Source: Acidobacteriaceae bacterium
Lineage (GTDB): Bacteria; Acidobacteriota; Terriglobia; Terriglobales; Acidobacteriaceae
DNA: 45,514 nucleotides
Direction: 5' to 3'
Assembly: GCA_003138975.1 (NCBI GenBank)
Contig: PLHQ01000172.1
Span: 1 to 45,514 of the forward strand
Part shown: positions 25,781 to 34,890 of the stretch, in pieces
Numbering within the stretch: the first letter of the stretch is position 1
Layout: the number at the start of each line of letters is the position of its first letter
Translations under genes and position numbers: made by a program
The notes under the pieces: generated by a model
The model's input: the letters and a program-made list of their open reading frames with translations, nothing else
The model's database searches: none
What the model was told of the DNA's origin: nothing

Positions 25781-26410
25781 TCATTGGGGCACCAATTTCA
25801 TGAACTCCGACTCCGCTAGGCGCGAGGGATGTACTTCGCCGCTCAGTCCGAAGAAGCGGCAGAAGCTCATGATCAGCGGACGCCAGCGCACCGGGTCGAT
25901 ATGCGGGTGTTGCTCGTCGCCTACCAAAAGCTTTTCGTCCACGTGCAGCCTCACGATGTGCACCTCGAACATGTTCGCGCTCACGTTCTTGCCAAAGGGA
26001 CGGAACTCGTGCACCATGCCCTCCATCTGTACTGGGCACTCGGCTATGCGCGGCGGCGCCACGCATGAAGATTCCACCGCAGTGAACCCGGCGATGCCGA
26101 ATTTGTCGGGCTCATAGCGATAGCCCCACTGGCGTTTCTTATCCGGCACAGGATCCTTGCCCGTGGTAAGTGCGAGGCGATCGACCTGCGTAACCAGATC
26201 TTCCGAGGGTAGATTGATCACACACTCGCGCGTGCGGATGAGGTTGTCCGAGGTCTGGCCCATTTGTCCGAGGCCGAGCATGCAACTCCAGCCCAACCAC
26301 CACGCCGACGACATCGGAGCCAAGTTCGCCGTGCCGTCGGGATTCATTGTACTGATGAGCGCTACAGGCGTTCCGAAATAGAGAACCGTTGGCTCGATCG
26401 TCTTGTGCAT
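25781..26410 (-). CDS. flavin reductase-like FMN-binding protein
   Basis: 209 residues with the split-barrel flavin reductase pattern: GTPVALISTMNPDGTANLAPMSSAWW at about 13-38, LRT-like NLIRTRECVINLPSEDLV, and MEGMVHEFRPF. These proteins bind FMN and reduce flavin with NAD(P)H for a partner oxygenase, or serve other redox roles. No partner oxygenase is adjacent. No ribosome site is obvious before the ATG. It converges with the DUF2846-like gene (22 nt between the stops) and is divergent from the leucyl aminopeptidase gene. Confidence 0.82.
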   Translation of the reverse strand: MHKTIEPTVLYFGTPVALISTMNPDGTANLAPMSSAWWLGWSCMLGLGQMGQTSDNLIRTRECVINLPSEDLVTQVDRLALTTGKDPVPDKKRQWGYRYEPDKFGIAGFTAVESSCVAPPRIAECPVQMEGMVHEFRPFGKNVSANMFEVHIVRLHVDEKLLVGDEQHPHIDPVRWRPLIMSFCRFFGLSGEVHPSRLAESEFMKLVPQ

Positions 26411-26594
26411 GCACTGACATTAGCGACTCGCGCGCAAACGTACTATCCGCTTCTTGCGGTTCAATCTAGTCTCATTCATAAAGAATCGCGCATTTGGCTC
26501 CTTCCGAACTGGCACACCCAGAGGTTCAAGCCCTTGCGCTTCTACCTGCCTGCCGACGATACTGGAGTGCGGCCCCGAAAACCTCATAACGACT

Positions 26595-28130
26595 ATGAAA
26601 ACGACACTCTCATTCACAACACCTGCTGAACTCGAAACCGAATCTCTCGTCGCCATTGCCCTAGATCAATCTGAAAAGGATGCCACGGCTAGCAACCAGT
26701 CCGAATCCGCGAAAAAAGAAAAGCCGCAACTCAAACTCGCCACCAGCGACGGGTCCGTGCAGTCCGTTGCCGCCGATCTGTTGGCGAGCGGCGAACTTAC
26801 TGGCCGACCATTTGAAAGCGATCTGCTGCACAAGCCCGCCGGACTGAAAGCCAAGCGCCTGTTGCTGATCAGCGGCGGCGCGGCCAAGAAGTTTACCAGC
26901 TACGATCTGCGACGAATCGCGGGAGCGGCTGTGCGCACGCTTAAGGCGCGCGGAATCCGCGGCTTCGCCTTTATCGCCCCGCCCAGCATTCCCGCGGAAG
27001 AAGCAGTGAGAGCGATTGTTGAGGGTGCGCTGGTCGGCAACTTTGATCCCGATTACTACCGCAGCGACCGCAAGGATCAGAAGATTGACGCGCTTACGAT
27101 CGTTGCCAGCGGCAATGCGGATCACACAGCGCTGGAAAAGGCCGCACAGGAGGCGCAGATCATCGGTGAGTCCCAGAACTTCACGCGCGATCTGGTGAAC
27201 GAGCCTTCCAACCGCATGACGCCGACGATTCTCGCCGACCGCGCAAAAAAGATGTGTAAAGAAGTCGGTTTGAAGTGTGAAGTTTACGGCGCCGACAAGA
27301 TCAAAGAATTGAAGATGGGCGCGTTCTGGAGCGTGGCGCAAGGTTCCGACGAGCCGCCTGCGCTTATCGTAATGACTTACGAGCCTGCAGGTGCTCCCGC
27401 TAAACCGGTGTTAGGCCTTGTCGGCAAAGGAATTACCTTTGACACTGGCGGCATCTCGATCAAGCCCGCCGACGGCATGGAGAAGATGAAATACGACATG
27501 GCCGGCGGCGCGACCATGATCGGAGCCATGCGCGCCATCGCGCTGCTAAAGCCCAAAGTGAAAGTCATCGGCATTGTGTGCGCCACGGAAAATATGCCCT
27601 CCGGCAAAGCGCAGAAGCCTGGCGACGTGCAGATCGCGATGTCCGGCAAAAGTATTGAAATCATCAATACGGACGCCGAAGGCCGCCTCGTTCTCGCCGA
27701 CGGTCTGTTCTACGCGCGACAGCTCGGCTGCACACATCTCGTCGACGCGGCAACGCTGACGGGCGCAGTCGTAGTCGCTCTCGGCTACGCCAACGTTGGC
27801 GTTTTCGCCAATGATGACGCTATTTACGAACGCCTTCTTAAAGCGAATGCGGAAGCGGGCGAAAAAATGTGGCGCTTGCCGCTCGATGACGAATACAAAG
27901 ACAACATCAAGTCCACCATCGCTGACATCGTCAACTCCGGTGGACGCTGGGGAGGAGCAATCAACGCCGCGATGTTCCTCAAAGAATTTGCCGAAGATAC
28001 ACCATGGATTCACCTCGACATCGCCGGCACGGCTTGGATGGAAGATCAAAAGCCCTGGATCGCTAAAGGCCCGTCGGGAATCGCGCTGCGCAGTCTGGTG
28101 GAGTTCGTGAAGAGTTTCACAAACCAATAA
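26595..28130 (+). CDS. pepA: leucyl aminopeptidase, M17 family
   Basis: 511 residues from the ATG at 26595; an in-frame TTG 47 codons upstream gives an N-terminus unlike the family. The M17 catalytic domain is complete: VNEPSNRMTP, GKGITFDTGGISIKP (metal Lys and Asp), and the family signature NTDAEGRLVLADG at about 358-370. Two-metal cytoplasmic exopeptidase acting on N-terminal Leu and related residues, usually hexameric. With the two exported M1 peptidases it fits a peptide-utilisation theme (inference). Ribosome site weak. A 9-bp inverted repeat right after the stop may end transcription. Confidence 0.93.
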   Translation: MKTTLSFTTPAELETESLVAIALDQSEKDATASNQSESAKKEKPQLKLATSDGSVQSVAADLLASGELTGRPFESDLLHKPAGLKAKRLLLISGGAAKKFTSYDLRRIAGAAVRTLKARGIRGFAFIAPPSIPAEEAVRAIVEGALVGNFDPDYYRSDRKDQKIDALTIVASGNADHTALEKAAQEAQIIGESQNFTRDLVNEPSNRMTPTILADRAKKMCKEVGLKCEVYGADKIKELKMGAFWSVAQGSDEPPALIVMTYEPAGAPAKPVLGLVGKGITFDTGGISIKPADGMEKMKYDMAGGATMIGAMRAIALLKPKVKVIGIVCATENMPSGKAQKPGDVQIAMSGKSIEIINTDAEGRLVLADGLFYARQLGCTHLVDAATLTGAVVVALGYANVGVFANDDAIYERLLKANAEAGEKMWRLPLDDEYKDNIKSTIADIVNSGGRWGGAINAAMFLKEFAEDTPWIHLDIAGTAWMEDQKPWIAKGPSGIALRSLVEFVKSFTNQ

Positions 28131-28139
28131 AGACCGGGA

Positions 28140-28186
28140 TCTCACGGAGATCATAACTCAGTTCTTGAGAAGAAGTGTCCGTGAGA
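28140..28186. terminator. stem-loop between convergent genes (possible terminator)
   Basis: TCTCACGGA (28140-28148) is the exact reverse complement of 28178-28186; the loop holds a smaller CTCA/TGAG hairpin. It starts 10 nt after the pepA stop and ends 17 nt before the stop of the convergent gene. No clear U-tract, so termination is inferred from position only. Confidence 0.4.
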
Positions 28187-28202
28187 ATGCGTGGCCCGAA
28201 TT

Positions 28203-28661
28203 TTACTTCGTCGTTGCCAGTGCGAAAGCCTTTTCCAGATTCGTGACTAGTGGAGATTCCCCCTGCTGCAGTCCGCTGAGGCCCATCATGCGCCACAGAT
28301 ACTGATTGCCCGGCCAGCCGTGCGCGTCGTAAACCGCGAGAACGTCTTCCGACGGACGGCTCATGACCATGAGCACGATATCGGCCTGATGAGGTTCGTA
28401 GACCAGAGTGAACTTTCCCCACTTCTGCATTGCGTCCTGCACCGTTGCGATGGCTTGGCGATCCTCTGGAAGCAGGTTGGGATTGAACTGATCACCGTCG
28501 TAGCTGGTGACGTAGACAAAACGGGCATTCACGAGCGTGCCGGGAAACGGCGGCACACTTTGCGGAGTCGTCTTCGTCGGCTTCGGTGCAGCCCAGGCAA
28601 GACTTGCCGCCAACAGAAATGCAGCAAGAAGTACAGTGCAAAAGCTAACTCGGCTGTTCAT
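28203..28661 (-). CDS. secreted hypothetical protein
   Basis: 152 residues from ATG 28661 (a GGGG stretch lies upstream). A signal peptide ends near AWA. The mature part reads VPPFPGTLVNARFVYVTSYDGDQF, then LPEDRQAIATVQDAMQKWGKFTLVYEPHQADIVLMVMSRP, a pattern of a strand pair and helix seen in several acidobacterial exported proteins; I do not recognise a named domain. No catalytic motif. A role in the envelope is likely but unassigned. Confidence 0.6.
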   Translation of the reverse strand: MNSRVSFCTVLLAAFLLAASLAWAAPKPTKTTPQSVPPFPGTLVNARFVYVTSYDGDQFNPNLLPEDRQAIATVQDAMQKWGKFTLVYEPHQADIVLMVMSRPSEDVLAVYDAHGWPGNQYLWRMMGLSGLQQGESPLVTNLEKAFALATTK

Positions 28662-29013
28662 AATGGCAGGCCCCAAGCCTTCTCAATCAGTTGGATGGTT
28701 CCATTCCGGCGCGAGTTGCCCACCCGCCGAAATGACTCCGTCTAAGTTATTGATTCCATTGTAACTCGAAGGAGACCAGCACTGATAGATTCCATCTCCA
28801 CGAAGCGTACAATTTGCCGAGCCGGAAACGGCACACCTAGGAACGCGAGCCAGGATCTGGCTGCCGAGGCATTTTCTTCCTGAAAAACAGGCGCGCCCTG
28901 GGGCATTGTGGCGCGAGCATGTCTTTAATCTATAGCTGTTCGCTAATATATCAATGAACTACAGGCGCTTTTAACGACTAACTCGAGTTGTCATACGTTG
29001 CACACGCGACAGG
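28662..29013. other. intergenic region, no gene recognised
   Basis: 352 nt upstream of the secreted hypothetical and downstream of the DUF2277 gene. Only a 10-bp palindrome AACTCGAGTT (28980-28989) stands out. It must hold the promoter for the hypothetical, but no convincing boxes are seen. Confidence 0.4.
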
Positions 29014-29283
29014 TCAGTTGCCGAATCTTTCAGCAGCGCGAGCTTTCGCCTTGGCCGCCTCTTCTTCTCGATTCTTCGGCGGTGCGGTAGTTTCGAGGGA
29101 GTGGAGAAGGCGAGCCGAGATGCCGGCGATTTCGTCGACTGCGCCCAGGAATGAGGCTTCGTTTGCCTTCGACGGTTTACTAAAACCGGTGATCTTTCGC
29201 ACGAACTGGAGGGAAGCAGCCCGGATCTCTTCTGCATTGACCGGCGGATCGAAGTTGAAGAGGGTTTTGATATTCCTGCACAT
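29014..29283 (-). CDS. DUF2277 family protein
   Basis: 89 residues. The start MCRNIKTLFNFDPPV and the following EEIRAASLQFVRKITGFSKPSKANEASF match the DUF2277 pattern I know closely. Small, helical, basic C-terminus (EEEAAKAKARAAERFG). Function of the family is unknown. It lies 79 nt downstream of the patatin gene's stop on the same strand. Confidence 0.85.
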   Translation of the reverse strand: MCRNIKTLFNFDPPVNAEEIRAASLQFVRKITGFSKPSKANEASFLGAVDEIAGISARLLHSLETTAPPKNREEEAAKAKARAAERFGN

Positions 29284-29362
29284 TTCAGAATGACCTCCGC
29301 GTAGCGCAATCCCAAGTGGTCTGAGGCATTAGTTTGCCATACGAGCCCCGGTTGGAAACAGG

Positions 29363-31615
29363 CTAGAAGAGCCTTCCGATGGAAAAGTTCACACGGCTCT
29401 GTCCGGTGGGGCTCACACTGCCGAAGATGGCGATGGGACCGACAATGGTATCGGCGATGACCCCAGCATTTGCACTACCGCGCACGATTAGCGAATCGGG
29501 ATTATCGAATGCAGAGCCCGCTTCATACCAGCCACCCCAGTAAATTCTTTTTCCCACGAGCTGCGGCAGACGATAAAGGTCGCGGCGGAATCCGAACGAC
29601 GCGTACCCGTAATCGTTGCCCACGAACTCGTTGGGCAAGTACGCGCCAAGGCGAAACGGTCCGCCCAATGAAAAGATCTGAAATTGGCTGGCGGTTCCGT
29701 GAAACGTGGTTCCTCCAGACGCGGCAAGAAAAAGCGATGTCTTTTCGCCGGTGGGAATGAACGTTGAGGTCTGCACGTCGAGCTGATCGATGGGATGGAC
29801 GAGGCCGGGGCTTTGCAGCACACGCGCGAGGCTGGCGACGATGCGTATGCCCGTGCTCGGAATCGCGGGATTGTCTTGGCCGTCCCAGACATAGCGCGTG
29901 CGGAATTCTCCGGTACTGCCGCTGAGTACGGGCAAGCCTGCGCTGCCAATCAGCGGCGCGAGTTTTCCGCTAAAGATCTGATAGCCGAAGCGGAGTTCGC
30001 TGCGCCGCCCAGAGTCATAGCCAAGGTCGAAACCTCCGCCGGCGCGCTCGTCGCCGAACACCGCGACGCGGGTCTGTCCGTCGAATGCGTTGCGAGGCAA
30101 CTTGGAAGCGAAAGCGTAGGGCGCCATGAAGAGATGTGTATTGGCGATCGGCTGGTAGAATTCCGTGGCGGCCAGGTTGCTCGAGCCCAGCATCAAGTCG
30201 TTACGCCACTCGCCGCCATGATGTTCCACGTCCATGAAAGTGACGCGGGCGCCGGCGGAGAAATCGAACGCGGCCACGCCGGAGCCGTCGACGTTAACCG
30301 CGAGATCCACAAACGGTGGGCCGTACGTCTTCTCATGCGCGGTGACTCGGAGTGCTGGTACACCATCTTGCGTGAAGCCTTCGTAGCCGAGTCGGTCGAA
30401 TTCTCCTTGGCCAGCGATACGCGTGATTTGAGTTTCGAGCTTCGGCAGATTGAGTGGCACGCCCGTGTCTGACTTCAGACTTCGCTCAAGTCTGCTGTCC
30501 GTGTCGGAGTCTCCACCTTCGACTATCACGGATTGCACCTCCTTGGGTTGCGGATGCCTGCGAGCGTTGCGCGCGCTCAGATATTGCTGCCACTCCGCGT
30601 CGTCTTGAATGGCGTATGGCAACAAGGCAGCGGCCTGAGAGCCTGCGCTCTGGTAACCCAGGCGAACGAGTTCCGGCACCCGATCATAGTCCGCGGCGGA
30701 GAAATTGCCCATATCGACGGTGATGGTGGCGTTGGCCAGAGCCAAAGAGTGGCGCTCATTCTGCAGGATCATCACGCTCACGGCGCGGGAAAGGACGCCG
30801 GTCAGGGTTTCCAGTTGTTCATGTCCGCCAAGTGGGAGTTGAAGATCGACGGCGATGACGGCGTCGGCATTCATCTCGCGCGCCACCTGCACCGGAATGT
30901 TCTCGACCATGCCGCCATCGGCCAGCACATGACCATTGATTTCCACTGGAGTGAAAACACCCGGAATCGCCATGCTGGCGCGCACGGCCCGCGGCAAAGA
31001 ACCATCACGGAGTACCACGCGATCTCCGCTCTGCATATCGGTGGCCACGCAGCGAAAAGGGATGGGCAAGTCATCGAAGCTGGCGATGCCGGACTCGGGG
31101 AAGGCGATGCGATCGAGCAGCATGCCGACGCCGAGGCCAGGATTGAAACCGTTGGGACCCCTCAACCCATGCTTTATGCCGAGCGCGGCCTCGACTTGGT
31201 AATCGCGGCGATCCTGCTTACGGCGATAAGAAAGCTGACGGTACGTAGGCTCGGGAAGCAGCGCTTCATTCCAGTCAATGCCTTCAGCAAATTTCTGCAT
31301 TTCCGTCGGCGACATGCCGGTGGCGTACATGACGCCAATGATGCTACCCATGCTAGTGCCGGCAAGGCGGTCGACCGGGATGTGATTCTGCTCCAGCCAC
31401 TGGATCACGCCGATTTGTGCCAAGCCAAGCGCGCCTCCACCGCTGAGGGCTAGGCCGATGCGAGGACGGCGGGCCGGCACCGACGTGGCAGACTGCTGAG
31501 TTAGATTCTGAACTGGCTGCTCATTTTGCGCCGACGCCAAGATGCTAAGCAGCGCCAGCAGCAAAAAGATGCTGAGCCCAGCCCTACACCTGCGGCGGTA
31601 GTCGAGCGAAGACAT
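29363..31615 (-). CDS. patatin-like phospholipase with POTRA and outer-membrane barrel (PlpD-type)
   Basis: 750 residues: signal peptide (1-29), patatin domain (about 52-245), POTRA-like segment (about 340-420), and a 16-strand-type surface-antigen barrel ending in a C-terminal Phe. The patatin dyad is intact: GGGALGLAQIG (59-69), GTSMGS with Ser88, and DGG with Asp233. This is the architecture of type Vd secreted patatins such as PlpD, in which the barrel exports or displays the phospholipase A domain. GGAGGA precedes the ATG at 7 nt. Whether it acts on own lipids, prey or host cannot be told. The neighbouring hydrolase gene lies upstream, 90 nt away on the same strand. Confidence 0.9.
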   Translation of the reverse strand: MSSLDYRRRCRAGLSIFLLLALLSILASAQNEQPVQNLTQQSATSVPARRPRIGLALSGGGALGLAQIGVIQWLEQNHIPVDRLAGTSMGSIIGVMYATGMSPTEMQKFAEGIDWNEALLPEPTYRQLSYRRKQDRRDYQVEAALGIKHGLRGPNGFNPGLGVGMLLDRIAFPESGIASFDDLPIPFRCVATDMQSGDRVVLRDGSLPRAVRASMAIPGVFTPVEINGHVLADGGMVENIPVQVAREMNADAVIAVDLQLPLGGHEQLETLTGVLSRAVSVMILQNERHSLALANATITVDMGNFSAADYDRVPELVRLGYQSAGSQAAALLPYAIQDDAEWQQYLSARNARRHPQPKEVQSVIVEGGDSDTDSRLERSLKSDTGVPLNLPKLETQITRIAGQGEFDRLGYEGFTQDGVPALRVTAHEKTYGPPFVDLAVNVDGSGVAAFDFSAGARVTFMDVEHHGGEWRNDLMLGSSNLAATEFYQPIANTHLFMAPYAFASKLPRNAFDGQTRVAVFGDERAGGGFDLGYDSGRRSELRFGYQIFSGKLAPLIGSAGLPVLSGSTGEFRTRYVWDGQDNPAIPSTGIRIVASLARVLQSPGLVHPIDQLDVQTSTFIPTGEKTSLFLAASGGTTFHGTASQFQIFSLGGPFRLGAYLPNEFVGNDYGYASFGFRRDLYRLPQLVGKRIYWGGWYEAGSAFDNPDSLIVRGSANAGVIADTIVGPIAIFGSVSPTGQSRVNFSIGRLF

Positions 31616-31705
31616 GATTCATCCTCCGGATGGAACAGGCGAAGACCGTTTGGGAAAATTCACAGTAGCAGGTTTGATTGCTGGATGTTGATCGCCATTA
31701 ATTGC

Positions 31706-32722
31706 TCAGGGCTTCGTTGCGCCAGGAGCGGGCCAGCGAGCCTCATCCACAACTTTGTGGACCGCTTCGATCACCAAGTCAGGCCGGTCGAGTTGAATGT
31801 AGTGTCCACTGTTGTTGGCGATCACGTGCGTGCTTTGGGTGGAGAGGTGAGCTAACTCGTCTTGCATCTGTTGCCAGGCCTCATTGGTGGGCTTGAGCAG
31901 ATCCTCGGGCAGATCGGGTTCGGGTCGGTCAGGATCATGCGAGAGCACCGCCAGAGGTATATCGCCGAGGGCACCGGTGGTGGCGGTTTGGGCAGCGCTT
32001 TCAGGAAATGCTCTCAATTCTGCGAACCCTTCCTGCGCGCTGTGAAAATTGCAATCGGCGGCGCGGACCTCGGCGTCTTTGCCACAGAAGCCCAGCAGTC
32101 GCGGGATTCCGAAGGGCATCGAAAATTCCAGAAATTCCTGCTCCCGCAACCATGTCTTGTCCAGATCGTTCAAGGCCTGCGGAAAACGTTTCTGCTGCTC
32201 GGGATGGGAGGCATCGAGCAGCACCATGCCGGCCACTTCGCTGCGAGAAAGGCTGGCGAACAGGCGAACGTTGTATCCGCCCATCGAGTGGCCCGCAAGG
32301 ATATAAGGCGGGACGATTCCAGCATTGTGCAAGAGTGCGTGCAACTCTTCGGCCATGACTTTGCTGGTACGCGGGCGCGGGCTGGGATCGCTGTAGCCGA
32401 GGCCGGCGCGGTCGTAAGAACAGACGCGCGTGAATTGGGCAATCTGGGGCTGCACCTTGTGCCAGGAGATGTAGGAGTCGCCAAGGCCAGAGTCGAGAAT
32501 TACGATCGGAGATCCCTGGCCGGTGCAGTTGATGTGCATCCCGTGGCCACCCACGTCGATGAGTTGACCTGGCATGGGATTAAAACGGCGGTCGCGGGCC
32601 TCCGAGATGTTTTCGTAGATGAATCCCGCGGTCGCGAGCAGGACGACAAGGAGGACCAAGCTTCGGACGATGATGCGCCGCCAGGAGCGGGCTGACGCGC
32701 GCGGGTTCGTAGTCGCTGACAT
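31706..32722 (-). CDS. membrane-anchored alpha/beta hydrolase
   Basis: 338 residues. A single N-terminal hydrophobic helix (about 18-37) after a basic stretch anchors it, with the catalytic domain on the outer side. HSMGG at about residue 143 carries the Ser nucleophile (AGHSMGGYN); DSGLGD is the oxyanion region; NNSGHYIQLD supplies the His. The family is broad (esterases, lipases, proline iminopeptidase relatives), so the substrate is open. It may be co-transcribed with the outer-membrane phospholipase downstream, which would make a small envelope-lipid or ester hydrolysis unit (inference). Confidence 0.82.
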   Translation of the reverse strand: MSATTNPRASARSWRRIIVRSLVLLVVLLATAGFIYENISEARDRRFNPMPGQLIDVGGHGMHINCTGQGSPIVILDSGLGDSYISWHKVQPQIAQFTRVCSYDRAGLGYSDPSPRPRTSKVMAEELHALLHNAGIVPPYILAGHSMGGYNVRLFASLSRSEVAGMVLLDASHPEQQKRFPQALNDLDKTWLREQEFLEFSMPFGIPRLLGFCGKDAEVRAADCNFHSAQEGFAELRAFPESAAQTATTGALGDIPLAVLSHDPDRPEPDLPEDLLKPTNEAWQQMQDELAHLSTQSTHVIANNSGHYIQLDRPDLVIEAVHKVVDEARWPAPGATKP

Positions 32723-32771
32723 TCTCGCGAAAACGCAGACGAGGACGCCTGCGCCACTCAGTTTATCTCGT

Positions 32772-34778
32772 CTACATGACCGGCGGAACCGTGATGCCCA
32801 TGACTTCCAAAGTGCGAATCAATTCTCGGCGGACCACAGCGACAGTAGCAAGCAGAAATTGCTTCCGCCTTTCATCCGGCTCGCTCAGGATCGGATGGCG
32901 ATGATAGAAAGTATTAAAAAGTTGCGCAAGTTGAAAGGCGTGCTTCGCGATGTACGCGGGCTCGGTCGCGGCGGTGCATTGGTCGACGATGTAAGCCGTT
33001 TTCGCCGCGGACAGCCAAAGTTCCCAAATTTCGTTGGCCGATCCGCCTTTGAGATATTGCGCGAACTCGGCCGTAGAAGAGAGGTTGTTGGCACCGTCTC
33101 TACAGAAAGTGTCGGGGTCAAGGGCAGCTTTTTTGAAGATGCTGGTGGCGCGAACCACGGCGTATTGGGCATACGGGCCGGTTTCGCCCTCAAAGCTGAG
33201 CGCTTCCTTGAAATCGAAAGCGATCACTGATTGTTTGGTGAACTTCAGCATGAAGTACCGCAGAGCGCCGATGGCGATTTGCGTCGCGATGGCGAGGCGT
33301 TCAGCGTCATCGAGTTGGGGATGGCGCGAGTCAACTTCGCTTTTGGCGGAGGCGATAAGTTGGTCGAGTAGATCGTCGGCTTTCACGCCGAAGCCCTTCC
33401 GGCCGCTCACTTCGATGTAGGACCGGGTCTTGTCTTCTTCGCTGAGCTTGTAGCCGAGTTCGGCGGCGCAGCGCGGAGTGAGCGCGACCATCTCATAAGA
33501 AAAGTGCGTGTAGTGGTCAGCTGCCTCGTTGTGGCCAAGTCCGCGCAGCGCTTCGATGACTGTGCTTTGTGCCTCGGACTGGCGGGCGTCGATCACGTTA
33601 TAGATTTCGGCGACGCCGCCGAAGTGAGGATGATTTTTCTCGCCCTCGGTGGCAGAGATCCAGCAGTCGTGCTGATTGGGGTAGCGATAGAACTTGCGAT
33701 AACCAAAATCGCGGCCGAGCAGGCCGAACTTCCACATGTGATAGGCAATATCTTTGCCGACGTAGCCAACGGTACTGTTGGAGCGGACAATGACCTTCTG
33801 GTCTTCTTCGGAAATTTTCTCGGATTCCTCCGCATTCCCTGTGTCCTCTATGATTTCTGTGATTGAGGTTGTTCCCGCGCGGCGCATGACCCAGCAGCCT
33901 TTGTTCTTACCCTCGGTCTCGAAACTGAGCACGCCGGAGTCTTTCAGCTTGGTGAAGGCCGCGTCCCAAAAATGCAGCTGCAGGATTTCGCTCTCGCGTG
34001 GAAGAAAATCGTATTCAATATCGAGGCGGTCCATGGTTTCGAGGTGGCGACGCAGGACGGCGGTCGAGATCAACTCGGCAATGGCGGCAGTTTCGCTGCT
34101 GGCATCTTCGATCGCATGAAGCGTTTCGTGGCGGGCTTGCAAATTTTGCTTGTCTTGCTCATACCAGTGCGAGACGCGGGCATATAGATCCCAGCAGTAG
34201 TAATCGAAGCGCGGTTGTCCGGCGAGGGCTTTGATTTCCGCGCGGGATTTCTTCTCAATGTGCGTGAATCCCACAACCACATCGGCGACCTGCACGCCAG
34301 TATTATCGATGTAATTCTGGATATCGACTTCCCTGCCCGCGTAACGCAGCAAGCGCACGAATGTATCTCCAAGCACAGCATTGCGCAGATGGCCGATGTG
34401 GGCAGCTTTGTTTGGATTGATGCTCGTGTGTTCGACGAGAATCTTTCCCACGGGAATATCGGCCGCGGGCTTCTTGTCGCGGGCGAGCTCGGCTGCCACC
34501 CAGGCCCGATCGATTCTCACGTTCAAATAGCCCGGAGGAGCAACCTGCATTTCGGCAATGCCTTCGACGGGGCCGATTTCCGCGCGGATGGCTTCGGCGA
34601 TCTTAAGTGGAGCAGTACGCAGCGGCTTGGCGAAAGGGAAAACTGGAATGGCGAAATCCCCGAGCTCCACGTTGGGAGGCTGTTCGATTGCGACGTGGGG
34701 GAGAGTTGCGCCCGGGTAGCGCTGGCGAAGAAATTCCAGAACGTGCTGGGCCAGACGTTCTTCGAGATAACGATACAA
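32772..34778 (-). CDS. argS: arginyl-tRNA synthetase
   Basis: 668 residues. N-terminal Arg-add domain (EQPPNVELGDFAIPVFPFAK), class I HIGH at 127-130 within NPNKAAHIGHLRN, the NYIDNTGVQVADVV motif, and a C-terminal DALR anticodon-binding domain (AQLFNTFYHRHPIL ... ALL-type ending EVMGITVPPVM). It charges tRNA-Arg in the cytoplasm. The protein is longer than the usual 550-600 residues because of an insertion in the catalytic domain around 145-260, a form I recall from Acidobacteriota and some deltaproteobacteria. Divergent from larC, with 112 nt between the starts. Confidence 0.96.
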   Translation of the reverse strand: MYRYLEERLAQHVLEFLRQRYPGATLPHVAIEQPPNVELGDFAIPVFPFAKPLRTAPLKIAEAIRAEIGPVEGIAEMQVAPPGYLNVRIDRAWVAAELARDKKPAADIPVGKILVEHTSINPNKAAHIGHLRNAVLGDTFVRLLRYAGREVDIQNYIDNTGVQVADVVVGFTHIEKKSRAEIKALAGQPRFDYYCWDLYARVSHWYEQDKQNLQARHETLHAIEDASSETAAIAELISTAVLRRHLETMDRLDIEYDFLPRESEILQLHFWDAAFTKLKDSGVLSFETEGKNKGCWVMRRAGTTSITEIIEDTGNAEESEKISEEDQKVIVRSNSTVGYVGKDIAYHMWKFGLLGRDFGYRKFYRYPNQHDCWISATEGEKNHPHFGGVAEIYNVIDARQSEAQSTVIEALRGLGHNEAADHYTHFSYEMVALTPRCAAELGYKLSEEDKTRSYIEVSGRKGFGVKADDLLDQLIASAKSEVDSRHPQLDDAERLAIATQIAIGALRYFMLKFTKQSVIAFDFKEALSFEGETGPYAQYAVVRATSIFKKAALDPDTFCRDGANNLSSTAEFAQYLKGGSANEIWELWLSAAKTAYIVDQCTAATEPAYIAKHAFQLAQLFNTFYHRHPILSEPDERRKQFLLATVAVVRRELIRTLEVMGITVPPVM

Positions 34779-34890
34779 GGTTTCCCTCTGAGCTGTTTAA
34801 GAAAATAGTGATTCTAGCAGAGCGCCAACCGGATGCAGGTTTGACGCGAGATGCATGGTTCCCTATGATGAAAAATCGGTCTCTATTTCT

